DNA from: Solirubrobacterales bacterium
Lineage (GTDB): Bacteria; Actinomycetota; Thermoleophilia; Solirubrobacterales; 70-9
NCBI GenBank assembly: GCA_030835185.1
Contig: JAUQWL010000092.1
Coordinates: 1-15,671, forward strand
Reading direction: 5' to 3'
Length of the DNA: 15,671 nt
Both the position numbers and the translations under genes were made by a program. Positions 6,851 through 13,377 of the stretch are shown here, piece by piece (the first letter of the stretch is position 1; each line of letters starts with the position of its first letter). The notes below the pieces were generated by a model. The model worked only from the letters and a program-made list of their open reading frames with translations. It did no database searches and was not told where the DNA came from.

Positions 6851-7758
6851 CTCGACTCGATGTCCTCGGGGTTGAGCCGCCGCCGCAGTTCATCCAGTTC
6901 CGACGGTTCGACGCTGTAGACGTGCTCCGGACCGGGAAAGGCGCCTGAGCGCACCTCTTCGGCGTAGGCGGCGAGGCCGCGCTTCATCTCGCTCCTGACG
7001 TCTGAATACCGTTTGACGAACTTCGCTACATGCCCCGTGTTGATACCGGTCAGGTCATGCAGGACCAATACCTGGCCGGCGGTTGAATTGCCGGCCCCGA
7101 TACCGATCGTCGGCGCGTTCAGCCGGTCGGCGATCATCTCGCTGACCGCCTGGGGGACGGCTTCGATCACGATCGAGAAGCAGCCGGCCCGATCCAGAGC
7201 GATCGCGTCTTCAGCCACCTTGATCGCCTTCTCCGCGGTGCGGCCCTGGGCCTTCATTCCGCCGAGGGCGGTCGCGGTCTGCGGCGTCAGGCCGACGTGA
7301 CCCATCACGGGTATGCCGGCGCCGATGATCGCCCGGGCCCGGTCGACCGAAGCCCCGCCGCCTTCGAGCTTGACGGCGTCGCAGCCGGCCTGCTTGACCA
7401 TGGCCTGGGCGCTGGCGATTGCGAGCTCGTTCGAGGATTCGTAGGAGCCGAAGGGCAGGTCGCCGACCAGCAGTGGAGTCTTCAATCCCCTCCGGACTGC
7501 GCTCGCCAGCATGGTCATCTCCTCCATGCCGACCGGAACGGTGCTGTCGTATCCGAGCACGCAGTTGGCGGCCGAATCGCCGACCAGCACAATGTCGACC
7601 CCGACATCCTCGGCGACCTGGGCCGATGGAAAGTCGTAGGCCGTGACCATCACGATCGGTTCGCCGGCGTCCTTCATCTCGGCCAGCCTGGTCACGGTCA
7701 CCTGCTTCCTCACAGGGGGCGGCTGCGCATCTGTCTGTTGCCTGCTTCCGGAGCTCAT
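6820..7758 (-). CDS. panB: PanB, 3-methyl-2-oxobutanoate hydroxymethyltransferase
   Basis: PanB makes ketopantoate from alpha-ketoisovalerate and methylene-tetrahydrofolate, the first committed step of pantothenate synthesis. The 312-residue protein has the family's metal-binding stretch VGDSAANCVLGYDST (D61), then LVGDLPFGSY, GCDAVKLEGG, PVMGHVGLTPQ and the catalytic VIEAVP segment, ending with the GIGAGN and VLVLHDLTG motifs. The core is complete; the first 17 residues are a variable tail. ATG 7758 overlaps the panC stop as ATGA, and GAGGAGA lies 2-3 bases upstream, inside panC, so the two are translationally coupled. It is the last gene of the DUF2520-panC-panB operon. Its 3' end overlaps the oppositely oriented acyltransferase gene by 31 bases, so transcripts from the two sides must collide or be antisense there. 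Confidence 0.97.
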   Translation of the reverse strand: MSSGSRQQTDAQPPPVRKQVTVTRLAEMKDAGEPIVMVTAYDFPSAQVAEDVGVDIVLVGDSAANCVLGYDSTVPVGMEEMTMLASAVRRGLKTPLLVGDLPFGSYESSNELAIASAQAMVKQAGCDAVKLEGGGASVDRARAIIGAGIPVMGHVGLTPQTATALGGMKAQGRTAEKAIKVAEDAIALDRAGCFSIVIEAVPQAVSEMIADRLNAPTIGIGAGNSTAGQVLVLHDLTGINTGHVAKFVKRYSDVRSEMKRGLAAYAEEVRSGAFPGPEHVYSVEPSELDELRRRLNPEDIESSYSWDWEPLP

Positions 7759-8624
7759 TTTCTCCTCACCTGTTTGTCGGGTTCGATAAGAATGTTGTCG
7801 ATCAGCCGGGTGCCGTCAACCTTCGCAGCTACGGCAACCAGGATTGCTTCTCCGGTTTCGTCCTCGGCCGGGTCCAGAGTGCCCGGATACCGGGCCTCGA
7901 AGTACTCGGGCTCGATCCCCGCGGCCTCCAGTCTCCTCACCCCGGCGCGAAGCGCTTCGTCCAGCCCCCGCTCGGGATAGGCATTCTCGGTCTCGAGGAG
8001 GGCCGACCAGATCGCCGAGGCCTTCTCCCGGGCCGGTGCCGAGAGGTAGGCGTTCCGTGAACTCATCGCCAGCCCGTCGCGCTCGCGCACCGTAGGCAGG
8101 ATGACGATGCGGGTCCGGAAATCCAGGTCCTCGGCCATGCGACCGATCACTGTCGCCTGCTGGGCGTCCTTCTGTCCGAAAAAGGCGAAATCCGGATCGA
8201 CCGCGTTCAGGAGCTTGGCAACGATCGTCGTTACGCCGGCGAAATGCTCGGGGCGGCGCCCGTCCCGGCTACCGCACAGGACCTCGGTCAATCCCTTGAC
8301 CTCGACGGTCGTCGCGAATCCGGCCGGGTAGACCTCTTCGGCAGAGGGGGCGTAGACGATGTCGACACCGGCCTCTTCCGCGATCGCGAAATCCCGCTTC
8401 TCGTCCCGTGGGTATCCGTCGAGATCCTCGCCGGGCCGGAACTGGGCGGGATTGACGAAGAGGCTCATCACGACCGTGTCGCAGCGTTGACGTGCTGCTT
8501 CAAGCAGTGAGACGTGGCCTTCATGGAGGTAGCCCATCGTCGGGACCAGTCCGACGACGTCCGAGGTCTTCCGGAGTGAATCGCGCGCCTCGTGAATCTC
8601 GCGCGGCAGGCGGAGGACTTTCAC
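7755..8624 (-). CDS. panC: PanC, pantothenate synthetase
   Basis: PanC condenses pantoate and beta-alanine with ATP. The 289-residue product carries the class I synthetase-like motif HEGH (34-37) within PTMGYLHEGHVSLL, then SLFVNPAQF, the pantoate-binding FGQKDAQQ segment, and the LAMSSRNAYL motif that stands in for KMSKS. It is full length. The GTG start at 8624 follows GAGGTGA and gives the family N-terminus (MKVLRLPREIHEARD); an upstream in-frame ATG at 8816 would lie deep in the previous gene. The start is 4 bases after the DUF2520 stop, and its own stop overlaps panB. No panD (aspartate decarboxylase) is in this window. Confidence 0.97.
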   Translation of the reverse strand: MKVLRLPREIHEARDSLRKTSDVVGLVPTMGYLHEGHVSLLEAARQRCDTVVMSLFVNPAQFRPGEDLDGYPRDEKRDFAIAEEAGVDIVYAPSAEEVYPAGFATTVEVKGLTEVLCGSRDGRRPEHFAGVTTIVAKLLNAVDPDFAFFGQKDAQQATVIGRMAEDLDFRTRIVILPTVRERDGLAMSSRNAYLSAPAREKASAIWSALLETENAYPERGLDEALRAGVRRLEAAGIEPEYFEARYPGTLDPAEDETGEAILVAVAAKVDGTRLIDNILIEPDKQVRRK

Positions 8625-8628
8625 GCGC

Positions 8629-9459
8629 TCACCTCGCCCCCGACGTCGTCGGTGGTCGTTCCTCAGGGCTGCGGGTCGCTGCCCTGCCCTCCGTCGCCTC
8701 CGGCACGGTGGCGGTGCTGATCGAGCGGGTCGCCCCGGCGAGGACGTCGTACAGGGGGAGCAGGTCCGGGCGGGCGCGGAGCAGAGCTTCCCGGTGCCGC
8801 TGGACCGTACTCTCATCGCCCCGGGCGATCGGACCGGTCAGCGCCGCTGCGCCGTGTTCGATCCAGTTCTCGAGGCTGCGGCGAACCAGCGGCGCCAGTA
8901 CTTCGCGTGGGTCGTCGATATCGATCCCCTCCAGCAGTCCGGCTGCGCTTTCCTCCAGCGCGACGAGGAAATTCGAGGCCATGCTTGCTGCCGCGTGGTA
9001 GGTCGAGCGGTCCCCTTCGGCGACTGCGAACGGGACCATCCCCAGGGTCCTGGTGAGGTTTTCGGCATAGGTCCGCGCGACCGGGGTCGATCCCGCCATC
9101 GCCGCCGGTGCTCCGCTCAGATCGCTCTTTCCGTGCGGCAGCGTCTGAAGCGGATGGATCGAAAAACACCCCTCGGTGGCGCCGCCTGCTTCGAGGGGTT
9201 CCAGTGAGGTCGCTCCGCTGACGTGACCGATCAGGCGGGGACCGCCGACTGCCTGTCCCACCTTCCGGGCAACCTGTTCGATCGCCGCATCCGGCACGCA
9301 GAGGAGAACGGTGCCTCCCGAGAAAACGGAGGCATCGCACGAGCGGTCGACCAGGGCCACGTCGATGCCTGCCCGCCGGGCCGCGGACGCGATCGATGTG
9401 CCGACCCTTCCGGGTCCGACGATTGAGAGCGCAGCCGGCACGCTTTCTGAATTCTCCAT
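8629..9459 (-). CDS. Rossmann-like DUF2520 dehydrogenase, candidate ketopantoate reductase
   Basis: 276 residues. The N-terminal Rossmann fold has VGPGRVGTSIA at residues 14-24 (G15, G17, G20), next a strand TVLLCVPDAAIEQV, then GHVSGATSLEPL and the DUF2520 hallmark SIHPLQTLP. The C-terminal helical domain includes AAASMASNFLVAL, as in the 6-phosphogluconate-dehydrogenase-like all-alpha domains of PanE and ProC. The last 25 residues are a disordered-looking tail. Members of this family stand immediately before panC in other actinobacteria, including mycobacteria. Here the gene leads the panC-panB operon, in which the missing step between PanB and PanC is the NADPH reduction of ketopantoate. 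I infer that this protein may do that; ilvC-encoded reductoisomerase is the alternative. The start ATG 9459 lacks a strong ribosome binding site (AAAGGGAA lies further off than usual). Confidence 0.85.
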   Translation of the reverse strand: MENSESVPAALSIVGPGRVGTSIASAARRAGIDVALVDRSCDASVFSGGTVLLCVPDAAIEQVARKVGQAVGGPRLIGHVSGATSLEPLEAGGATEGCFSIHPLQTLPHGKSDLSGAPAAMAGSTPVARTYAENLTRTLGMVPFAVAEGDRSTYHAAASMASNFLVALEESAAGLLEGIDIDDPREVLAPLVRRSLENWIEHGAAALTGPIARGDESTVQRHREALLRARPDLLPLYDVLAGATRSISTATVPEATEGRAATRSPEERPPTTSGAR

Positions 9460-9524
9460 GCTGCCGTTCCAGTTCCCTTTCGGCGATACCAGACGGATCG
9501 ATTGACCTGCTTCGAAAGATGTAG

Positions 9525-9559
9525 CCCGTTCCGGGACAAGGTCCGACCCCGTTTCCGGG
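9525..9559. repeat. Paired mini-palindromes in the UDG/pan divergent region
   Basis: CCCG-TTC-CGGG (9525-9535) and CCCG-TTTC-CGGG (9548-9559) are near-copies, each self-complementary, with GGAC-AAG-GTCC (9534-9544) between and overlapping the first. On the minus strand they fall in the predicted leader of the pan operon; on the plus strand they lie upstream of the UDG promoter. Confidence 0.5.
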
Positions 9560-9574
9560 TGACGGCCACTGCCG

Positions 9575-9580
9575 ATTATA
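9575..9580 (-). promoter_or_regulatory. Perfect TATAAT -10 box for the DUF2520-panC-panB operon
   Basis: The minus strand reads TATAAT here. Transcription would begin near 9568 and give a leader of about 109 bases to the ATG at 9459. The -35 region is poor. The box overlaps the plus-strand -10 of the uracil-DNA glycosylase gene by two bases. Confidence 0.45.
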
Positions 9581-9584
9581 GGCT
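9579..9584 (+). promoter_or_regulatory. -10 box TAGGCT for leaderless UDG gene
   Basis: TAGGCT (within TATAGGCT) ends 6 bases before the ATG at 9591 and there is no ribosome binding site, so the message is probably leaderless. TATAGG at 9577-9582 is an equally placed reading of the same box. Confidence 0.5.
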
Positions 9585-9590
9585 CCCGGC

Positions 9591-10268
9591 ATGCTGGATA
9601 CGGCCGAACAGCGGAGGCAGCGACTGGTTGAGGTCTTTCAGGATGCCCGGACCTGCAGCCGGTGCGATCTCAGCAGATCGCGGACCCAGGTCGTGTTCGG
9701 CGCGGGGAACGCGGACGCGGACTTGATGTTCGTCGGTGAAGCGCCAGGGGCCGAAGAGGACCGACAGGGGCTGCCGTTCGTGGGCAGATCGGGCGCCCTG
9801 CTGAGTTCGATGCTCGAAGAGGTCGGGCTCTCCCGGGACGGCGTCTTCATCGCCAATACGCTCAAGTGCCGGCCGCCGGCCAACCGGGATCCGACCGCGA
9901 CCGAAACCGAAACCTGCCGGCCCTGGCTTCATGATCAGATCCGGCTGATCGAACCGATCGTGGTCGCGACGCTCGGAAACTTCGCGACCAGGCTGCTGAG
10001 CGGGGATCCGACCGGCATCACGAAGGTGAGGGGAGTGCCGCAGGTCCGCACCCTGGGTTCGAGGACGGTCTGGCTCTTCCCGCTCTTTCATCCCGCGGCG
10101 GCGTTACGGGCGACCGGCACGGCCGATCTCCTGAGACAGGATCTGGCAGCCCTGCCGGCGCTGCTCGAACGCGGCCTGCCGGCACCGACGGCTGCTCCCG
10201 CTGCCGCCCGGACAGGCGATGGAGCCCACGGTGCCGGAACCTCGCCCCGGGGCGGTGGGCCCACTTGA
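9591..10268 (+). CDS. Family 4 uracil-DNA glycosylase (iron-sulfur type)
   Basis: This enzyme excises uracil from DNA to start base-excision repair. The 225-residue protein shows the family 4 (UdgA-like) set. Four cysteines that ligate a 4Fe-4S cluster are at C22, C25, C93 and C109 (CxxC, then C-x15-C). Motif A is GEAPGAEED at 49-57 and the second motif is HPAAAL at 167-172. The Glu in GEAPG and the first Cys pair separate it from family 5, whose motif is GLAPG. Residues after about 195 are a Pro/Ala/Gly tail not needed for the fold. The start ATG follows the TAGGCT box by 6 bases. The TGA overlaps the tsaE TTG as TTGA, so the two genes are cotranscribed and probably coupled. Confidence 0.93.
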   Translation: MLDTAEQRRQRLVEVFQDARTCSRCDLSRSRTQVVFGAGNADADLMFVGEAPGAEEDRQGLPFVGRSGALLSSMLEEVGLSRDGVFIANTLKCRPPANRDPTATETETCRPWLHDQIRLIEPIVVATLGNFATRLLSGDPTGITKVRGVPQVRTLGSRTVWLFPLFHPAAALRATGTADLLRQDLAALPALLERGLPAPTAAPAAARTGDGAHGAGTSPRGGGPT

Positions 10269-10729
10269 CGGCCGGACCGCCCGAGGCCGGAGATCTGCAG
10301 CTTTCCGGCAGTCCGGGGGAGACGGCCGCCATAGCCGCCGGACTTGCGGCGGAACTTGAACCGGGGGACGTCGTCCTGCTCATCGGAGAGGTCGGCACCG
10401 GCAAGTCCACGCTGGCGAGGGCGGCGATGCGCGCTCTCGGAGTGGAAGGGCCGATCCCGTCGCCCACATTCACCATCGGCCGGCTCTACCGGGGACGCGA
10501 CGGGCTGCCGGTCTCACATCTCGACCTCTATCGCATCTCCGATATCGATGAAGAGGATCCGGGGCTGCTCAGTGAGTACCTCGACCCGCGCGGCATCGTC
10601 TTCGCCGAGTGGCCCGGGGAAGGATCTGCGGAACTGCTCGCCCGCGCCCGGCGCAGTCGCCGGATCTGGTTCGAGCATGTCGACCGCGACCGGCGGTCGA
10701 TCAGAACAGGACCCTTCAGTCCGCCCTGA
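10265..10729 (+). CDS. tsaE: TsaE, tRNA t6A biosynthesis ATPase
   Basis: TsaE (YjeE) is the small P-loop ATPase that works with TsaB and TsaD to make N6-threonylcarbamoyladenosine at position 37 of ANN-decoding tRNAs. The 154-residue protein has Walker A GEVGTGKST at 41-49, the switch segment SPTFTI (66-71), HLDLYR (85-90) and FAEWPG (113-118), all family hallmarks and in the right order. The likely start is TTG 10265, which overlaps the preceding stop by four bases and is preceded by a GGCGGTGGG stretch that could serve as a ribosome binding site. It is separated from tsaB by a gene on the other strand, so it belongs to the UDG message. TsaC is not in the window. Confidence 0.95.
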   Translation: MTAGPPEAGDLQLSGSPGETAAIAAGLAAELEPGDVVLLIGEVGTGKSTLARAAMRALGVEGPIPSPTFTIGRLYRGRDGLPVSHLDLYRISDIDEEDPGLLSEYLDPRGIVFAEWPGEGSAELLARARRSRRIWFEHVDRDRRSIRTGPFSPP

Positions 10730-10754
10730 GTCCGGAACTCCAATCCGTCCCGAA

Positions 10755-10774
10755 CCCTGAACAGCCGTTCAGGG
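10755..10774. terminator. 8-bp hairpin between tsaE and the convergent lipoprotein gene
   Basis: CCCTGAAC (10755-10762) pairs perfectly with GTTCAGGG (10767-10774) around the loop AGCC. It lies 25 bases after the tsaE stop and spans the stop of the opposite gene, so it could end both transcripts. No T tract follows on either strand. Confidence 0.5.
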
Positions 10775-11080
10775 GCTGATCGACTGGTCGAGCTGCTGTT
10801 GCGCGTCGTCGAGCTGCTGCTGAGCCTGCTTGATGGCGTCGTCGAGCTGCTGCTTCTGTTCGTCGGGGAGGCTGTTCACTTCCTCCTTGGCCTGCTCGAG
10901 CTGCTTCTTCGCATCCTCAACCGCTTTGCTGGGGTTGCCGAGTTGCTCGTCGATCGACTTCTGGGCGTCGTCGATCGCGTTGTTCACCTGATCCTGGGAG
11001 TCCCCGCAGGCGGCAAATCCGGTCGAGACGAGCGCGGCCGCGGCCACGCTTGCGACGGCTGTTCTGATCTTTCTTGTCAT
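10769..11080 (-). CDS. Small coiled-coil lipoprotein
   Basis: 103 residues. The N-terminus is a lipoprotein signal: basic MTRKIR, an alanine-rich hydrophobic run, then the lipobox GFAAC with C25 as the lipidation site, followed by GDSQ. The mature part is one long, highly charged helix. From about residue 65 it has 11-residue repeats (KQLEQAKEEVN, QQLDDAIKQAQ, QQLDDAQQQLD), a hendecad coiled-coil pattern, with an SLPDEQK break between the first and second. No enzymatic motif is seen; a membrane-anchored structural or adaptor role outside the cell is the most that can be inferred. The start ATG 11080 has an excellent AAGGAG ribosome binding site 5 bases upstream. It sits inside the split t6A gene set and converges on tsaE. 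Confidence 0.75.
   Translation of the reverse strand: MTRKIRTAVASVAAAALVSTGFAACGDSQDQVNNAIDDAQKSIDEQLGNPSKAVEDAKKQLEQAKEEVNSLPDEQKQQLDDAIKQAQQQLDDAQQQLDQSISP
10803..10854. repeat. 19-base direct repeat coding for the hendecad of the lipoprotein
   Basis: GCGTCGTCGAGCTGCTGCT occurs exactly at 10803-10821 and 10836-10854, 33 bases (11 codons) apart. A shorter partial copy starts at 10788. It encodes the QQLDDA repeat of the minus-strand lipoprotein. Confidence 0.85.
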
Positions 11081-11113
11081 CGAAGCTCCTTCGGCAGTGA
11101 GACAATGGTCCGT

Positions 11114-11197
11114 ATGGAAAGCCTTGACGATCCCGCCGCCCGTGAGGGCCCCATCGCCGTCGTGTGCGGCCGATTGTATCCGGGGCGCTCCGCGTGA
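11114..11197 (+). CDS. Possible short upstream ORF coupled to tsaB
   Basis: ATG 11114 opens 27 codons (MESLDDPAARE...GRSA) to a TGA at 11195-11197 that overlaps the tsaB GTG as GTGA. GACAAT lies at 11101-11106, 7 bases before this ATG, like the leaderless starts elsewhere in the window. It could be a leader peptide that couples translation to tsaB, or chance. The product resembles no family I know. Confidence 0.25.
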   Translation: MESLDDPAAREGPIAVVCGRLYPGRSA

Positions 11198-11895
11198 GGA
11201 CGATCGGATTCGATTCGGCGACCGATGACACGGCAGTGGCTGCCCTGGACGGCGACGAAGTGATCTACGAGCAGCTGACCGGACCGGAACCCGGCGGGCG
11301 ACCGGCACACAGCAGGGAGCTCCTCCCTGCGATCGGTGCGGCCGTCGAATCTCTCGGCGGATGGGGGGCGGTCGACCGGATAGCGGTCGGGATCGGTCCC
11401 GGTACGTTCACCGGTCTTCGCATTGCGATCTCGACCGCGTTGGGGCTGGCGATGTCGACCGATACGCCTGTGGTCGGGATCTCGACCCTCGAGGCGATGG
11501 CTCATACGCTGTCGGACGGCAGCGGGGTGGTCGTACCCGTGCTGGACGCCAAGCGGGGTGAGGTGTTCACCGCTGCCTATGGCGCGTCAGGCGAGGAACT
11601 CCTGCCCGCCGCGGCTGTGTCGCCCGAAGAGTCGATCGAGTCGATCGTCGCGCTCTCCGGGCCGGTCCGGGCCGGAGGGGCCGGAGCGGTACGCTTCGGT
11701 GACCTGTTTGCGGCTGCAGGGATCAAAGTCGAGGACCCGGGATCGGTGCGAGGCCGGTTGCGAGGCATCTCCTTCTGCGAACTCGGTGCCGCTGCCGACG
11801 CCCCCGATCCGAAGCAACCCCTCGAACCGATCTACATCCGTGAACCCGATGCAAAAGTCTGGCTCGAACGAGACAGTGGCCGCCCGGTCGGCTGA
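11194..11895 (+). CDS. tsaB: TsaB, tRNA t6A biosynthesis scaffold protein
   Basis: TsaB (YeaZ) is the actin-like-fold partner that binds TsaD and TsaE during t6A synthesis. From GTG 11194 the protein is 233 residues, a normal length, and opens with the ASKHA strand RTIGFDSA. The diagnostic GIGPGTFTGLRI segment is at 67-77, followed by GISTLEAMA and PVLDAKRGEVFTA. TsaB lacks the metal-binding histidines found in TsaD, as expected. A GTG at 11164 would add ten residues with no family support. The start overlaps the stop of a 27-codon ORF (11114-11197). It ends within or just before the rimI start region, so tsaB, rimI and tsaD form one transcription unit. Confidence 0.93.
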   Translation: MRTIGFDSATDDTAVAALDGDEVIYEQLTGPEPGGRPAHSRELLPAIGAAVESLGGWGAVDRIAVGIGPGTFTGLRIAISTALGLAMSTDTPVVGISTLEAMAHTLSDGSGVVVPVLDAKRGEVFTAAYGASGEELLPAAAVSPEESIESIVALSGPVRAGGAGAVRFGDLFAAAGIKVEDPGSVRGRLRGISFCELGAAADAPDPKQPLEPIYIREPDAKVWLERDSGRPVG

Positions 11896-11905
11896 ATCCG
11901 GCCCG

Positions 11906-12373
11906 GTGACCGTACGGGAGCTCGCCTATGGCGACCTGCCCGAGGTCATCTCGATCGAGAACCGTTCCTTCGGCGGACCCTGGTCTCCGGGCATGTTCGT
12001 ATCCGAGATGTCGAAGGAGTCGACCCTTGCCCTCGCGGCCGAGCGAAACGGTCGGGTGCTCGCCTATCTGGTGCTGTCCCGCTACGACGCAGCCTGGCAC
12101 CTGATGAACGTGGCCGTGGCGCCCGAACATCGCCGGGCACGACTCGCCACGCTTCTGATCCACAAGGCCTTCGCGCAGATCGGTCAGGACGCACCGGTGA
12201 CCCTGGAGGTCCGTCCATCCAACCGCGCGGCGATCGCCCTGTACGAGGAGTTCGGATTCCGCTCCTATGGCCACCGCAAGGCCTACTACCCGGACAACGG
12301 CGAAGACGCCCTGATCATGTGGCGGGGGAATCCGGCCACCGCCGGTGTGCCGCCGGGCGCCGCGGAAGCCTGA
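11906..12373 (+). CDS. rimI: RimI-like ribosomal protein S18-alanine N-acetyltransferase
   Basis: A GNAT-fold acetyltransferase that, in the RimI family, acetylates the N-terminus of ribosomal protein S18 and often sits between tsaB and tsaD. Motifs in order are VRELAYGDLPEV (beta1/alpha1), the RimI-typical ENRSFGGPWSP, the strand LMNVAVAPEHR leading to the acetyl-CoA loop (RRARLATLL here, instead of RGxGxG/A, so the glycine is replaced), EVRPSNRAAIALYEEFGF, and YYPDNGEDALIM at the end. The start is uncertain. GTG 11906 matches the family N-terminus, lies 10 bases after the tsaB stop and gives 155 residues. GTG 11876 and ATG 11849 are in frame, overlap tsaB, and would add 10 or 19 residues. 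None has a strong ribosome binding site. Confidence 0.88.
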   Translation: MTVRELAYGDLPEVISIENRSFGGPWSPGMFVSEMSKESTLALAAERNGRVLAYLVLSRYDAAWHLMNVAVAPEHRRARLATLLIHKAFAQIGQDAPVTLEVRPSNRAAIALYEEFGFRSYGHRKAYYPDNGEDALIMWRGNPATAGVPPGAAEA

Positions 12374-12378
12374 CCGGG

Positions 12379-13377
12379 ATGCCTCTGCTGGCGATCGAAA
12401 CCTCCTGCGACGACACCTGCGCCGCGGTGCTCGAAGGTCCGGAGATCCTTTCCAGCGTAATTTCCTCCCAGGGTATCCACGAGCGATACGGCGGTGTCGT
12501 GCCCGAGATCGCTTCGCGCCACCACCTCGAACTGATCCGTCCCGTGATCGAGCAGGCCCTGGATCAGTCCGGACTGGGGCTCGACGGGATCGACGCGGTC
12601 GCGGTCACGGCCGGTCCCGGACTGATCGGCGCCCTGCTGGTCGGACTGAGCGCGGCCAAGGCGATTGCCGCCCCGAGGCGGTTGCCCCTGATTCCGACCG
12701 ATCATCTCAACGGGCACGTTGCCGCGAACGACCTTGCGCCGGATCCGATCGAGCCACCCTTCCTCTGCCTGGTGGCCAGTGGGGGTCACACTCTCCTGGC
12801 CGGCGTCCGCGACGAAAGCGGCTTCGAAATCCTCGGTGAGACTCTCGATGACGCCGCCGGAGAGGCAATCGACAAGGGTGCGAGGCAGCTCGGTCTCGGT
12901 TTTCCCGGCGGGCCCGCGCTGGAGCGGCTGGCCCGTGACGGGGATCCGGCTGCTTTCGAGTTCCCGGTGGCGATGTCCCGAGACCCCGGCCTCGACTTCA
13001 GCTTCAGCGGGTTGAAGACCGCGATGGTCTATCTCTGCCGCGAACTCGGCCGGGAAGGCGTCGAGCGCCACCGTGCCGATCTCGCGTCCGGGTACCAGGC
13101 GGCGATAGTCGGCCAGCTCGTTTCCAAGCTCGGGCGGGCCCTGGATCGCGAAACGTGGCCTGTGGTCGCCCTCGGGGGCGGAGTCGCCGCCAACGGGCCG
13201 TTGAGGGAGGCGGTGTCGGGCCTCTGCGCGGAACGGGACATCCGGCTGAAGCTGGTCCCGATCTCCCTCTGCACCGACAATGCGGCGATGATCGGCGCCG
13301 CCGCCTATCGCAGCGAGGCGATCGCCTGGCCCGACTACCTCGGCTTCGACGCCTTTGCCACCGGAGCGCGCGCGTGA
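12379..13377 (+). CDS. tsaD: TsaD, tRNA t6A threonylcarbamoyltransferase
   Basis: TsaD transfers the threonylcarbamoyl group from its adenylate to A37 of tRNA. The 332-residue protein begins at the family's usual point (MPLLAIETSCDDTCAAVL) with ATG 12379, five bases after rimI. The metal ligands H109 and H113 in PTDHLNGHVAA and D300 in CTDNAAMIG are all present. GGVVPEIASRHH, TAGPGLIGALLVGL, LVASGGHTLL, GEAIDKGAR and VALGGGVAANG complete the set. It is full length with no disruption. Its stop overlaps the next start as GTGA. Confidence 0.98.
   Translation: MPLLAIETSCDDTCAAVLEGPEILSSVISSQGIHERYGGVVPEIASRHHLELIRPVIEQALDQSGLGLDGIDAVAVTAGPGLIGALLVGLSAAKAIAAPRRLPLIPTDHLNGHVAANDLAPDPIEPPFLCLVASGGHTLLAGVRDESGFEILGETLDDAAGEAIDKGARQLGLGFPGGPALERLARDGDPAAFEFPVAMSRDPGLDFSFSGLKTAMVYLCRELGREGVERHRADLASGYQAAIVGQLVSKLGRALDRETWPVVALGGGVAANGPLREAVSGLCAERDIRLKLVPISLCTDNAAMIGAAAYRSEAIAWPDYLGFDAFATGARA

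Noticed and set aside
9423..10091. Minus-strand open frames opposite the UDG gene and plus-strand frames opposite DUF2520
   Set aside because: The UDG and DUF2520 frames carry all the conserved motifs; the opposing frames are compositionally skewed shadows.
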